This document shows positions 7,481-15,778 of a stretch of DNA of 64,000 nt, piece by piece. The translations under genes were made by a program, and so were the position numbers. The notes beneath the pieces were generated by a model that saw nothing but the letters and a program-made list of their open reading frames with translations, ran no database searches and was not told where the DNA came from. The stretch's first letter is position 1, and each line of letters begins with the position of its first letter. The stretch is from Desulfoluna butyratoxydans (GTDB taxonomy: Bacteria > Desulfobacterota > Desulfobacteria > Desulfobacterales > Desulfolunaceae), in assembly GCF_900699765.1 (NCBI RefSeq), contig NZ_CAADHO010000003.1, positions 496,001 through 560,000 of the forward strand. The letters run 5' to 3'.

Positions 7481-9226
7481 CTATTTCTCTATTTTTCGGT
7501 AGAGTGTCGCCAGGCTGACCCCCAGGGCCTTGGCCGCCTGTTTTTTCCCTTTTGTGGTGTCTCCGTAATAGGCCAGGGCACGCATAATGGCCTGGTGCTC
7601 AAGGGTTTTCAAGGGAACGACGGGCTGCTGCGTGTCGGGTTCAGGGGGCGCTTTAGGAGAAAGATTCTCATTTTGCAAAAAACCGGCGTGGAGGGTGGAC
7701 TGGTTGATCTCCCCCTGGTTCGAGACCATGTTGACCAGGTACTCGATGGTGTTCTCCAGCTCACGGATGTTGCCGGGCCAGTCATAGTCCCTCATTTTCT
7801 GGACGATGGGGGTGGGCAGGGTAAACCGCTTTTTGCCGAAGAGGGTGCAGTATTTGCTGATAAAGTGCTCCACGAGCAGGTCCAGGTCTCCGAGGCGCTG
7901 GCGCAACGGGGGCGTGTGCAGGGGGATGACGTTTAAGCGGTAATAGAGGTCGCTTCGGAACATGTTCTGGGCCATGAGTTCCTGGAGGTTGTCGTTGCAG
8001 GCGGCGATGACTCGGATATCCACGGAGACGGGGCGGGTGGCTCCGAGGCGGGTGATGGTCCGCTCCTGGAGCACGCGAAGGAGCTTGACCTGGAGGTACA
8101 GGGGCATGGAGCCGATTTCGTCCAAAAAGAGCACCCCCCCTTCGGCCAGCTCGAATTTGCCGATCTGTCCCTTGCTCAAGGCCCCGGTAAATGCGCCGCC
8201 CACGTAGCCGAAGAGCTCGCTTTCCAGCAGGGTGTCCGGGATGGCCCCGCAGTTGATGGCGATAAACGGGGCGTCTGCCCTGTCCCCGATGGCATGGATG
8301 GCCCGGGCCACAAGCTCTTTGCCTGTGCCGCTCTCCCCTGTGATGAGGACCGAAGAGCGGGTGTTGCCCGTGGCCGTGATCTGTTCCTTCAGCTGGAGCA
8401 GGAGCGGGGATTGACCGATGATGTTGTCCAGGCTGCTGTCGAAGCTGGGGGCGGATCCCTGGGGGCTGTGGGATATGACCGACTGGATGGTGTCGAAGAC
8501 AAAGACCTTGGAAAACCGGCTGGCGGCGGACTTGGGCTCCACGTACTTGCCCACGATGAGCTGTTGCCTGTTTTCCTGTTCCACGGTGTATTCGTTCAGG
8601 TCGGAGAAGGTGCACCCCGTCGGGGTGATTGTGAAATTCTCAAATTGCGAAGGCAGGGTTTTGTGCAGGATTTCCTTTGCCCGTTCGTTATGGTAGACGA
8701 TGGCCCCCTTGGCATCGTAGATCAGGGTACCCTTGTTGTTGGTGTTGACCACCTGGCTCATGATGTCCAGCAGGTCGCTGATGTCTTCAAACTCTTGGCG
8801 CTCATTGACGCGGGCCGCGATGCTGATGGCAAGAAGGGAAAGAAAATTTAAATAGATGGCCCGCTGGCTCAGGACCCGCTCCCGGGCTTCCTGGGAAAAA
8901 CAGATGAGGTCGATGGCTCCGAAGGTGGTCTTGCCGTCGGAAATGGGGGCACACACAGACAGGAGTTCATGGCAGTCGGCTTTGGTCTGGCAGCCTTTGC
9001 AGATTTCGCTCTCTCTGGGGTTGACGATAAAAAGGGGCTTGCTCCCTTTAAGGGTTGTTTTGAGCAGGTTGCCCGCGTTTTTGATGCTCTCGCCGATTCC
9101 TTTGGCGCACCTTCCCGTTCCTGCAATGCGAATCAGGTCGGTGTCCACAACATCCACGTCAAGCCCCGTCACCGTTGAGATGGTTTCGGCGTAATACTGT
9201 ATCTGTTTCTGCAGTTTTAAAAGCAT
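7481..9226 (-). CDS. Sigma-54-dependent transcriptional activator, YgeV-like, cluster 1
   Basis: This 581-residue enhancer-binding protein has four parts. An N-terminal GAF-like sensor domain (about 1-150) carries Cys76, Cys79, Cys85 and Cys92 in a C-x2-C-x5-C-x6-C pattern. A PAS-like segment follows (about 160-230). The AAA+ sigma-54 interaction domain has Walker A GESGTGKE, the GAFTGA loop and a Walker B LFLDEIG. A Fis-type C-terminal HTH ends the protein (AAKALGVSLATLYRKI). The ATG at 9226 has AAGGA upstream and aligns with the start of the paralogue at 39620; an upstream TTG at 9253 is less likely. It is transcribed toward the lyase operon it probably controls. The identical cysteine positions in the paralogue suggest metal or redox sensing, or a structural metal site. 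Confidence 0.9.
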   Translation of the reverse strand: MLLKLQKQIQYYAETISTVTGLDVDVVDTDLIRIAGTGRCAKGIGESIKNAGNLLKTTLKGSKPLFIVNPRESEICKGCQTKADCHELLSVCAPISDGKTTFGAIDLICFSQEARERVLSQRAIYLNFLSLLAISIAARVNERQEFEDISDLLDIMSQVVNTNNKGTLIYDAKGAIVYHNERAKEILHKTLPSQFENFTITPTGCTFSDLNEYTVEQENRQQLIVGKYVEPKSAASRFSKVFVFDTIQSVISHSPQGSAPSFDSSLDNIIGQSPLLLQLKEQITATGNTRSSVLITGESGTGKELVARAIHAIGDRADAPFIAINCGAIPDTLLESELFGYVGGAFTGALSKGQIGKFELAEGGVLFLDEIGSMPLYLQVKLLRVLQERTITRLGATRPVSVDIRVIAACNDNLQELMAQNMFRSDLYYRLNVIPLHTPPLRQRLGDLDLLVEHFISKYCTLFGKKRFTLPTPIVQKMRDYDWPGNIRELENTIEYLVNMVSNQGEINQSTLHAGFLQNENLSPKAPPEPDTQQPVVPLKTLEHQAIMRALAYYGDTTKGKKQAAKALGVSLATLYRKIEK

Positions 9227-9805
9227 ACCGCGGGTTCCTTGTTTGTCTATCAACGTGCCTTGGTCCCTTGTGCCTTTACACCATTTGTATGCGATCCGGG
9301 GAATAGGGCCCCACCGGAAAGCCGTTTAGAATCATGATAATATAGAGTTGGTGTCAAGAGGGAACATTGGTAACTTTTACATGCTATGGTTTTTTTAAGC
9401 GGTAAATGGGGAAGTATTGTTGAGAGTGATCCAGGGGTTGAGAAAAGGCGGGTTTGTGATGGTTTTTGGTGCAGGTGCACCGGGAAATGAGCACCGGGTG
9501 TTCCATGGGGCGCGCCGCGTGTTTTTTTTATCCCCCATGCGGGCGTGGGAAGGGTTGCTATTCCACTGCAGACGCGGTTGCGTGGGGGGGATTTGCCAAT
9601 TGTTCCTTGACAATAATGACCGCCGGGGGCATTTAGGTCAGTGCTGATTTCGGTGTGTAGCCGCTTAATTAGACGTGAGGCCTCGGTGTGGTGGGCTCTG
9701 AACAACAGTGTATTATCGTTCCTTGAAAGGTTACGTCGTTTCGGATGGATCATTGTGGGGGGCATCTGTACAGGAACTGGTTGTACCAAGGTTATGAGGA
9801 TTAAA
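9227..9805. other. Intergenic region between divergent regulator and lipoprotein gene
   Basis: These 579 bases separate the minus-strand activator from the plus-strand retropepsin operon, so promoters for both should lie here. No open frame in it has a convincing product. I see no strong -35/-10 pair and no clear repeat; the part near 9370-9540 is relatively AT-rich. Confidence 0.5.
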
Positions 9806-10525
9806 ATGGATCAAATGCCCTTGTCGTGGCGAAGCGTGTTTTTCATTCTGTTCATGCCGGTATTTTTTTATTCATGCACAACGGTCAGCCCGCCCGTGGC
9901 ACCTGTGATAAAGCCCGTGATCGAGCCCGTTGTCAGCCCTGAGCCCGAACCTGAGGCTGAACCGGATGTCTCTCCCGAAGTGAATCCACCTGAAAAATCA
10001 GTTGACGAGCCCCCGGTCAAGAGGTCTGTGGTCAAGAAGTCGGTACCGAAGACGCCTGTTCTGACACCGCAGGAGGCCCCAGCCGTTGACCTCCTTTCCG
10101 GCCTTCGCATCATCGGAGAAGTGGAGCCGGTGACCCTGGTCCCGTCCGGGGTGACCATGCCGGCACGCATCGACACCGGGGCCACCACCTCTTCCATTGA
10201 TGCCACGGAGATCGAACCCTTTGAGCGTGACGGAAAAAAATGGGTGCGCTTTATGGTGGCCGACAGGCGCAGCGGTGAGAAAGTATCCCTGCAGTGCCCC
10301 GTGTTGCGGCGCGTCAACATCATCAGTCATGCGGGTGAGTCCCTCAGACGCCCCGTGGTGATGATTAAGACCATGATGGGCGGAGTTGCTTTTGAGCATG
10401 AATTTTCCCTGACCGATCGATCGGACTTTTCGTACCAGGTTCTCATCGGCCGAAATTATCTTCAGGGTGAGTTTGTCGTTGATGTGAACCGCAAGAATGT
10501 AACCAGCCCCATGAGTGAGAATTAA
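9806..10525 (+). CDS. Retropepsin-like aspartic protease lipoprotein (RimK-associated type)
   Basis: This 239-residue predicted lipoprotein starts with a basic region and a hydrophobic core ending in a lipobox, with Cys24 as the lipidated residue (FFYSC). A Pro/Glu/Val-rich linker (about 30-95) follows, then a small retropepsin-like domain with the active-site motif DTGA near residue 123. This family is often annotated as ATP-dependent zinc protease, but the motif is that of a single-domain aspartic protease. It heads a three-gene operon with the 7TM transglutaminase-like protein and an ATP-grasp ligase, an association conserved in many proteobacteria. The start is uncertain between ATG 9806 (AGGA five bases upstream) and ATG 9794. 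The protein probably faces the periplasm; its substrate is unknown. Confidence 0.8.
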   Translation: MDQMPLSWRSVFFILFMPVFFYSCTTVSPPVAPVIKPVIEPVVSPEPEPEAEPDVSPEVNPPEKSVDEPPVKRSVVKKSVPKTPVLTPQEAPAVDLLSGLRIIGEVEPVTLVPSGVTMPARIDTGATTSSIDATEIEPFERDGKKWVRFMVADRRSGEKVSLQCPVLRRVNIISHAGESLRRPVVMIKTMMGGVAFEHEFSLTDRSDFSYQVLIGRNYLQGEFVVDVNRKNVTSPMSEN

Positions 10526-10526
10526 A

Positions 10527-12041
10527 ATGAAAGAGCGGATTCAGATCATCGCCATTGTTGTTGTGCTGATTGTTGTGGGTGTGGGGGCAGCCGTATACAA
10601 ACATGTCAAACTGGGGTTTCCTTTTTTACCGGGTGAAAAACAGAGGGCCTGGACCGTTGAGGCAACGATCTCCTTTGTGGCCGACGGTGGCCCGGTGGAG
10701 GTCTCGGTGAACAGGCCCGATCGAAGCGACACCATGGCTGTGCTGGAGAAAAAATCCGTCACCCCCGGGTATGTGGTTTCGAAAAAAGGGGGCAGGACTG
10801 TCTGGAAAGCGGAAGACAGGCATGGGCCCCAGAAAATGTTTTTGAGATCCACCACCTACCGTCGCAGCGGCGGTGAGGCAACGCCCCGCGGGAAGGTTAC
10901 ATACCCTGGGGCACCTGTTTTCAAAGAGCCCCATGAGCTGGCCGCCGACGGTATCGTCTTTGCCGCTCAAAGTGAAAACACCTCCGGTGAAGCAGTGGCC
11001 AGAGCGATTTTAAAGGCCTTTAATGACCCCATGAACAACAACGCTTCACTGCTCCTTACCGACGCCGATACCTATGGGGGCGTTGTGCCCCTTGCCTGTG
11101 GGCTGATGGCCAGAGCCGGGGTCAAAGCCCGCATGGTGAAAGGGCTCAACCTTGACGAGGAAAAGCCCAAACAGAAGCTGAAAAGCTATATCGAAATAGA
11201 AGATGGCTCCGGGTTCAAACTGTTTAATCCGCGAACGGCAGAGCTGGAAAACAGGGATGCATTCCTGGCATGGCAGCAGAACGGGGAGTCCATCCTTGAG
11301 ATCATCGGGGGAAGCGGCGGAGACATCTCGTTTTCCGTTATCGCCGATGAGATCGCCGCCCAGAAGGCTGCTGTGCAGCATGGCAAATACACCGGCCATG
11401 TCCTCATCGATTTTTCTATTTACAGCCTCCCCATTGCCCAGCAGAACGTCTTCAAGCTTTTGCTTCTTATTCCCATCGGCGCCCTTGTCATCGTCATCCT
11501 CCGAAACCTTGTGGGGATTGAAACCTCGGGGACGTTTATGCCGATCCTCATCGCCCTGGTTTTTCTCCAGGTCCATTTGCTGGTGGGGCTCTCTCTTTTT
11601 GTCATCATTGTGGGTATCGGCCTGATCCTTCGATCTTATCTTTCCAGCCTGAACCTGCTCCTTGTCCCCAGGATTTCCGCGGTCCTGGTCTTTGTCATCC
11701 TCATTTATGTGGGGGTGAGCGTCGCCAGCATCCGCATGGGGTTCGAGGCGGGGCTGATGGTGACCTTTTTCCCCATGATCATCATCTCATGGACCATCGA
11801 GCGCATGTCCGTCCTCTGGGAGGAGGAGGGGCCCAAAGATGTCTTTATCCAGGGCGGCGGCAGCCTTTTTTCCGCATCCATGGTCTATCTTGTCATGCAA
11901 AACAGGGTCGTCGGCCACCTGACCTACTCCTTTCCTGAGCTGTTGCTGGTGGTGCTCGCCGCGATCATCATGATCGGGAGTTATTCCGGCTACCGTCTCA
12001 CCGAGTTGAGGCGCTTTGAGCCGCTGGCTGGGGGTGAGTGA
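10527..12041 (+). CDS. Inactive transglutaminase fused to multi-helix membrane domain
   Basis: This 504-residue inner-membrane protein has one N-terminal anchor helix (about 5-25), a large periplasmic part (about 30-300) resembling the transglutaminase-like fold without an obvious Cys-His-Asp triad, and about six or seven hydrophobic helices from residue 305 to the end. This architecture is known as the UUP1/7TM partner of the retropepsin-like lipoprotein and RimK-like ligase. The ATG at 10527 directly follows the upstream stop; a GTG four codons earlier would overlap. Its end overlaps the GTG start of the next gene by four bases. It probably acts as the membrane scaffold of a peptide-modifying complex; no function is established from the sequence. 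Confidence 0.8.
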   Translation: MKERIQIIAIVVVLIVVGVGAAVYKHVKLGFPFLPGEKQRAWTVEATISFVADGGPVEVSVNRPDRSDTMAVLEKKSVTPGYVVSKKGGRTVWKAEDRHGPQKMFLRSTTYRRSGGEATPRGKVTYPGAPVFKEPHELAADGIVFAAQSENTSGEAVARAILKAFNDPMNNNASLLLTDADTYGGVVPLACGLMARAGVKARMVKGLNLDEEKPKQKLKSYIEIEDGSGFKLFNPRTAELENRDAFLAWQQNGESILEIIGGSGGDISFSVIADEIAAQKAAVQHGKYTGHVLIDFSIYSLPIAQQNVFKLLLLIPIGALVIVILRNLVGIETSGTFMPILIALVFLQVHLLVGLSLFVIIVGIGLILRSYLSSLNLLLVPRISAVLVFVILIYVGVSVASIRMGFEAGLMVTFFPMIIISWTIERMSVLWEEEGPKDVFIQGGGSLFSASMVYLVMQNRVVGHLTYSFPELLLVVLAAIIMIGSYSGYRLTELRRFEPLAGGE

Positions 12042-13036
12042 GCATGTTTACCTCGCCTTTTAAATTAAAAAAAGCGGGTGTCGTGGGCATGAACCGGCGC
12101 AACGTGGTGCTCATCGCCCGGAACAACCCGCGGCAGCTTTACCCCAGCGTGGATGATAAGCTCAAAACCAAGAGACTCCTCGCAGAGGCGGGGATCTCCG
12201 CACCACGGCTCCTGGGGGTGGTCAAAACCCAGGGCAACGTCCGTGAGCTCGAATCCTTTCTGGACACCTGCCCGCCCTTTGTCATCAAGCCGTCCCGGGG
12301 CAGCGGGGGAAAAGGGATCCTCGTCATCAGCGGGCGCCACGGGCAGGATTACCTGAAACCCGACGGGCATCGGGTGACCATCGGGGAGATCAAGCGCCAT
12401 GCCTCCAACACCCTGAGCGGCCTCTTCAGCCTCGGCGGCCACAGCGATGTGGCCATGATCGAAGAGATGGTGGATTTTTCCGACGCCTTTGAAGGCTTCT
12501 CCTACCAGGGGGTGCCGGACATCCGCGTGATCGTTTACAAAGGGTTCCCTGTGATGGCCATGACCCGGCTCTCCACCGCAGCTTCCGATGGAAAGGCCAA
12601 CCTCCACCAGGGCGCCGTGGGGGTCGGCATTGATGTGGGCACGGGGGAGGCGCTGAAAGCCGTGCAGTTCAGTCGCCAGGTGACCCACCACCCGGACACG
12701 GGAAAAGAACTCTCCACCCTGTTTGTGCCCCATTGGCGCGATTTCCTCGACCTTGCAGCACGGTGCTACGAGATCACCGGGCTGGGCTACCTCGGGGTGG
12801 ATATTGTCCTGGACCGGCTCAAAGGCCCCATGATCCTGGAACTGAACGCCCGGCCCGGCCTTGCCATCCAGATTGCCAACGGGTATGGTCTTCAACCCCG
12901 GGTGGATCGTGTGGACGCGGAGGGGGCAGAAGGAAAAAATGCATCGGAGAGGGTGCAGTTTTCCATGGAGGCTTTTTCGGTTTCCAAGGAGACAGGGGGC
13001 ATGCCCTCTGTGCCTTGCCTCCATCGTTCTTTTTGA
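12038..13036 (+). CDS. RimK-like ATP-grasp ligase (alpha-L-glutamate ligase homologue)
   Basis: This 332-residue protein of the ATP-grasp superfamily should join an amino group to a carboxylate using ATP. Visible motifs are the ATP-binding loop VIKPSRGSGGKGI (about residues 86-98), the substrate/ATP lid region, and the Mg-binding end ILELNARPGLAIQIAN (about 266-281). The GTG start overlaps the preceding stop as GTGA; an ATG six bases later (12044) is an alternative. As third gene of the retropepsin/7TM/ATP-grasp trio it may modify a protein or peptide terminus that the lipoprotein protease processes. A strong terminator follows at 13098. Confidence 0.85.
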   Translation: MSMFTSPFKLKKAGVVGMNRRNVVLIARNNPRQLYPSVDDKLKTKRLLAEAGISAPRLLGVVKTQGNVRELESFLDTCPPFVIKPSRGSGGKGILVISGRHGQDYLKPDGHRVTIGEIKRHASNTLSGLFSLGGHSDVAMIEEMVDFSDAFEGFSYQGVPDIRVIVYKGFPVMAMTRLSTAASDGKANLHQGAVGVGIDVGTGEALKAVQFSRQVTHHPDTGKELSTLFVPHWRDFLDLAARCYEITGLGYLGVDIVLDRLKGPMILELNARPGLAIQIANGYGLQPRVDRVDAEGAEGKNASERVQFSMEAFSVSKETGGMPSVPCLHRSF

Positions 13037-13097
13037 CTGACGTTTGGGCCTTGGCTTTCGTCTGGCCGCGACCATCAACAAAATTGAAAAGAATCGA

Positions 13098-13132
13098 CCG
13101 CACCGGAGCGCCGCACTCCGGTGCGGCTTTTT
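13098..13132 (+). terminator. Rho-independent terminator after ATP-grasp operon
   Basis: An 11-bp perfect GC-rich stem (13098-13108 with 13116-13126, CCGCACCGGAG paired with its complement) has a 7-base loop and is followed by five T at 13128-13132 on the plus strand. It lies about 60 bases after the ATP-grasp stop codon and separates that operon from the methyltransferase-like gene. Confidence 0.88.
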
Positions 13133-13225
13133 CGTCCGTCGTTACCCGTGTCGCACAGGAGTGCGGGGCTCCAGTGGCAAAGCGCAGCGGCATTCTATGT
13201 ACACTTACTATTTAAGGAGCCCCCC

Positions 13226-13906
13226 ATGGCTTTACCCTGGAAAACCCTGGATAGATTCACCGACGGCAACGAAACCCTGGAGCTGCGCCAGCGCGGAGCA
13301 AAGGATTTTCTTATTACCCTGGGCTCCCAGGTGCTCATGAACAGCATGGCCCAGCGATCTGAGATGGCCCTGGGAACCATGGGATGCAGGGGCCTCGAAC
13401 ACCATGCCGACCCACGGGTCCTCGTCGGCGGCCTGGGCATGGGCTGTACCCTCCGGGCCGTTTTAGACGCCCTTCCCGAAACAGCCGAGGTGGTGGTGGC
13501 CGAACTCAACCCCCGCATTGTGGAGTGGTGTAGAGGGCCCCTGGCCCCTTTGACCGACGGTGCTGTCTCCGACCCGCGGGTGACGGTCTCCGTGGGGGAC
13601 GTGGCAGCCCTTATTGGTGGAACCGCATGCGGAACAGGCGAAAAGCCCTTTGATGCAATCATCATCGATCTCTACCGGGGGCCCCATCCCAAAACCGACA
13701 AAACCAACGACCCTTTTTACGGCACCGGGGCCATTGCCAACGCCCGCAAGGCCTTGAAGCCCGGGGGCACCTTTGCCGTGTGGGGCGAAACCTTTGACGA
13801 GGCCTTTTTAAAGCGCATGATCAAGGGCGGCTTTAAAGCCACCTGCGAGCGGCCTGGCAAGGGAGGGTATCGCCATGCGGTGTTTTTGGGGAAGAAGGCG
13901 GGGTAG
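13226..13906 (+). CDS. Spermidine synthase-like SAM-fold protein
   Basis: This 226-residue cytoplasmic protein has the Rossmann-type fold of spermidine synthases and related methyltransferases. Visible parts are the nucleotide-binding motif VGGLGMGCTLRAV (about residues 71-83), the acidic end of strand 2 (VVVAELNPRIVEW), VGDV and the IIIDLYRGP segment corresponding to the catalytic DxYRG region. It is shorter than classical SpeE (about 280-300), lacking most of the N-terminal beta domain, so polyamine synthesis is uncertain. The start at 13226 has AAGGAG eight bases upstream. It stands alone, isolated by the terminator upstream. Confidence 0.7.
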   Translation: MALPWKTLDRFTDGNETLELRQRGAKDFLITLGSQVLMNSMAQRSEMALGTMGCRGLEHHADPRVLVGGLGMGCTLRAVLDALPETAEVVVAELNPRIVEWCRGPLAPLTDGAVSDPRVTVSVGDVAALIGGTACGTGEKPFDAIIIDLYRGPHPKTDKTNDPFYGTGAIANARKALKPGGTFAVWGETFDEAFLKRMIKGGFKATCERPGKGGYRHAVFLGKKAG

Positions 13907-14119
13907 GGCTCTTACACCGATCGACGTAACGATGGGTGGGGATTCCTCGTTACACCAGATGGGCACGGCGCCAAGGTTTTTGTCATTCGCGGGGGTGGCG
14001 GCTTGCCTTTGCCCATCCTACGGGGGATACGGGGACGCGGGGGGACGATGGGTGCGCTTGTGCATCGTCGAAGGTGCGTAGCGGTCATGAAAACCCATGG
14101 TCGGATATGTGTCTGGCAT

Positions 14120-15010
14120 CTAATAAAAATCAAAAAAGATGCCCAGTGTCAGGTAGGATTCATCGTAATCCAGGGCGAACTCGCCTAAAATGGCCCTTCC
14201 GGTATAGGCATCCAGGCCTATCCGCAAATTTGAGCTGTGTTGGTTCCTGGTGATGTGAAAGCCGGTCTGCACGCTTACCCCGGGCTCCCAGTTTGTCTCG
14301 TCAAAGGCCCGCACATGGGCGGCAGCATAAAAGGCCGTGGAGTTGTTCCACAGGTCGTGGGGGCCCTGATACTGAATGCCGCCTTCGGCTGCCAGTCGCT
14401 TCTGGCGGTCCGCATTGCCAATGGCCCAGGCCCAGCTGGGCTCGACATAAATAAAGAGGTCCTGGTTCAGGTAGCAACCCATGCCGAAGGCCAGGTCATT
14501 GCGGGTGTACCCGATGCGCTCCCTGCCGGTCTCCTCGATATATTCGTCACCTAAATGGGATGAAATGTGACGGGAACCGATTCGTGCCACCACCTTATCG
14601 CTCCAGTCCCATACGCCAAAGATTCCAAAACGACCATCCCAGCCTATATTGTCCAGACCGTTGCCAGGATCGAACTGGGTAAAAAGGCAGCCTTCGATGT
14701 CCACGGCAAATTCGTTTTTGCCTTCCTGCGTGGGAGTGACTTTGAACAGGGTGTAGCGCGTTCCCAGATCACACATGATGCGGCCGGACGAGGTTTCCGG
14801 AATTTCACTGTCGGCAACGGATAAGCCCAGCTGCATCTGGGGCCGTCGCGGGTTGGCCAGGTAGTCGGGGTAGGGCTGGTCGTTGGGGTCCAGCTCCAGC
14901 ACCCAGCCGGATCCAAGGCTGAAGGTGGTATCGGCCCGTTCTTCGTTTTGGGCCGCGGCCCATTTAAAACATAAGAGAACGGTGAGTATCGTCGCCATGA
15001 GTATTTTCAT
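14120..15010 (-). CDS. Predicted outer-membrane beta-barrel protein (DUF1207-like)
   Basis: This 296-residue exported protein has a signal peptide over residues 1-20 (KILMATILTVLLCFKWAAA, cleaved before QNEE) and then alternating amphipathic strands rich in Trp, Tyr and Gly. It ends in an aromatic C-terminus (LTLGIFFDFY), as expected for an outer-membrane barrel. Segments such as IYVEPSWAWAIGN and the surrounding layout resemble the DUF1207 family; I recall the family from memory, so that name is tentative. It is a single gene on the minus strand with no partner. The function is unknown. Confidence 0.65.
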   Translation of the reverse strand: MKILMATILTVLLCFKWAAAQNEERADTTFSLGSGWVLELDPNDQPYPDYLANPRRPQMQLGLSVADSEIPETSSGRIMCDLGTRYTLFKVTPTQEGKNEFAVDIEGCLFTQFDPGNGLDNIGWDGRFGIFGVWDWSDKVVARIGSRHISSHLGDEYIEETGRERIGYTRNDLAFGMGCYLNQDLFIYVEPSWAWAIGNADRQKRLAAEGGIQYQGPHDLWNNSTAFYAAAHVRAFDETNWEPGVSVQTGFHITRNQHSSNLRIGLDAYTGRAILGEFALDYDESYLTLGIFFDFY

Positions 15011-15023
15011 TTTAACCTCATTG

Positions 15024-15104
15024 CCTGGATATTTGATGAGTCGAGTGCCCCCATATTCAAGGTCTCAGGGCCGCGGATGCAGTGGTTCATCTCATGGCTC
15101 TGAT
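15024..15104 (+). repeat. Dispersed repeat A, extended copy
   Basis: It starts CCTGGATATTTGATGAG and continues with about 80 bases similar to 52559-52640, including CCATATTCAAGG and the GCAGATG-like segment. It is one of two extended copies in the window. Confidence 0.6.
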
Positions 15105-15415
15105 AACGTAAAAATGGGTGCACCCGGCTCGCCCGAGGGGTGAGAAAAGCGACCAGGAAACGATGAATGACATTTGGCATTTTTTAGATACCTGATTTTT
15201 AGAGTAAAATCCTGTAATAATGCATTGTTTGTCAATTTTTGTCGTTTTCCATGAAATATCCGGGCTTGGTACATACCAAAGGCTTGCTTCTGCAGATGAA
15301 GTCGCATACTTATCCGGGGTGTTGGGGAAATTGGCAAAAAAAACTGCGGTTTTATTTTTGCTGCGTTGGAATGATTGTACTTGTCTTTGCTCACCACGTT
15401 GGTTGAACCGTTTTC

Positions 15416-15432
15416 TCATGAAATATCCGGGG
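15416..15432 (-). repeat. Dispersed repeat A core
   Basis: CTCATGAAATATCCGGG is the reverse complement of the CCCGGATATTTCATGAG core seen at 23701. A near-identical partial core lies at 15251-15264. Confidence 0.7.
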
Positions 15433-15489
15433 TAGCTGACGGTTCACGTCTGGATGTCTTCATGCCTGATAAAGGAGCGACGAACACCC

Positions 15490-15762
15490 ATGGACTCCTT
15501 CCTGATCCTTCTGATCATAGCCGCGCCACTTGTTCTTACCATCTCGCTGACGGCTCAACTCATTCTTCACTCCCACTGGCTCTATGGGCTTGTGCCCGTA
15601 CTCCACGCCGCATCCATAGGCTGGTTCACCTGGGATATGGCAACAGATCGATCAAACACCGGGGACGCCACTCCCGGCGTGTTTTTCGCCTATCTGGTGA
15701 TATTCCTGATCATCCATGTGATTTTTAACCTGGCAGCAGTGCTTTGTTTTGCGTTTGGCTGA
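15490..15762 (+). CDS. Small integral membrane protein, unknown
   Basis: This 90-residue protein has three predicted membrane helices (about 4-28, 33-48 and 66-89), starting MDSFLILLIIAAPLVLTI and ending in a hydrophobic tail. AAGGAG lies upstream, though at a rather long distance (about 13 bases). I do not recognise a family. It is flanked by repeats on one side and converges with the 1331-residue gene on the other, with only 16 bases between stops. It could be an ordinary orphan membrane protein; a role linked to the adjacent cassette is only a possibility. Confidence 0.5.
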   Translation: MDSFLILLIIAAPLVLTISLTAQLILHSHWLYGLVPVLHAASIGWFTWDMATDRSNTGDATPGVFFAYLVIFLIIHVIFNLAAVLCFAFG

Positions 15763-15778
15763 ACGACAGGGGGACGGG

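Larger units (their letters stand above)
15011..15489. other. Intergenic region rich in dispersed repeats
   Basis: These 479 bases have no convincing gene. They hold three copies of the CCGGATATTTCATGA-type repeat (15024-15040, 15251-15264 inverted, 15416-15432 inverted) and a GCCCGAGGGGTGAGAAAAGCGACC segment near 15131-15154 that recurs near 44118-44141. The stretch between 15160 and 15380 is AT-rich. Confidence 0.6.

Noticed and set aside
9250..9789. 179-codon minus-strand frame upstream of the cluster 1 activator
   Set aside because: Low-complexity composition, no domain and no ribosome site; it occupies the likely promoter region.
12065..13081. 338-codon minus-strand frame
   Set aside because: It is the shadow of the ATP-grasp gene, with no domain, and the operon overlap supports the plus frame.
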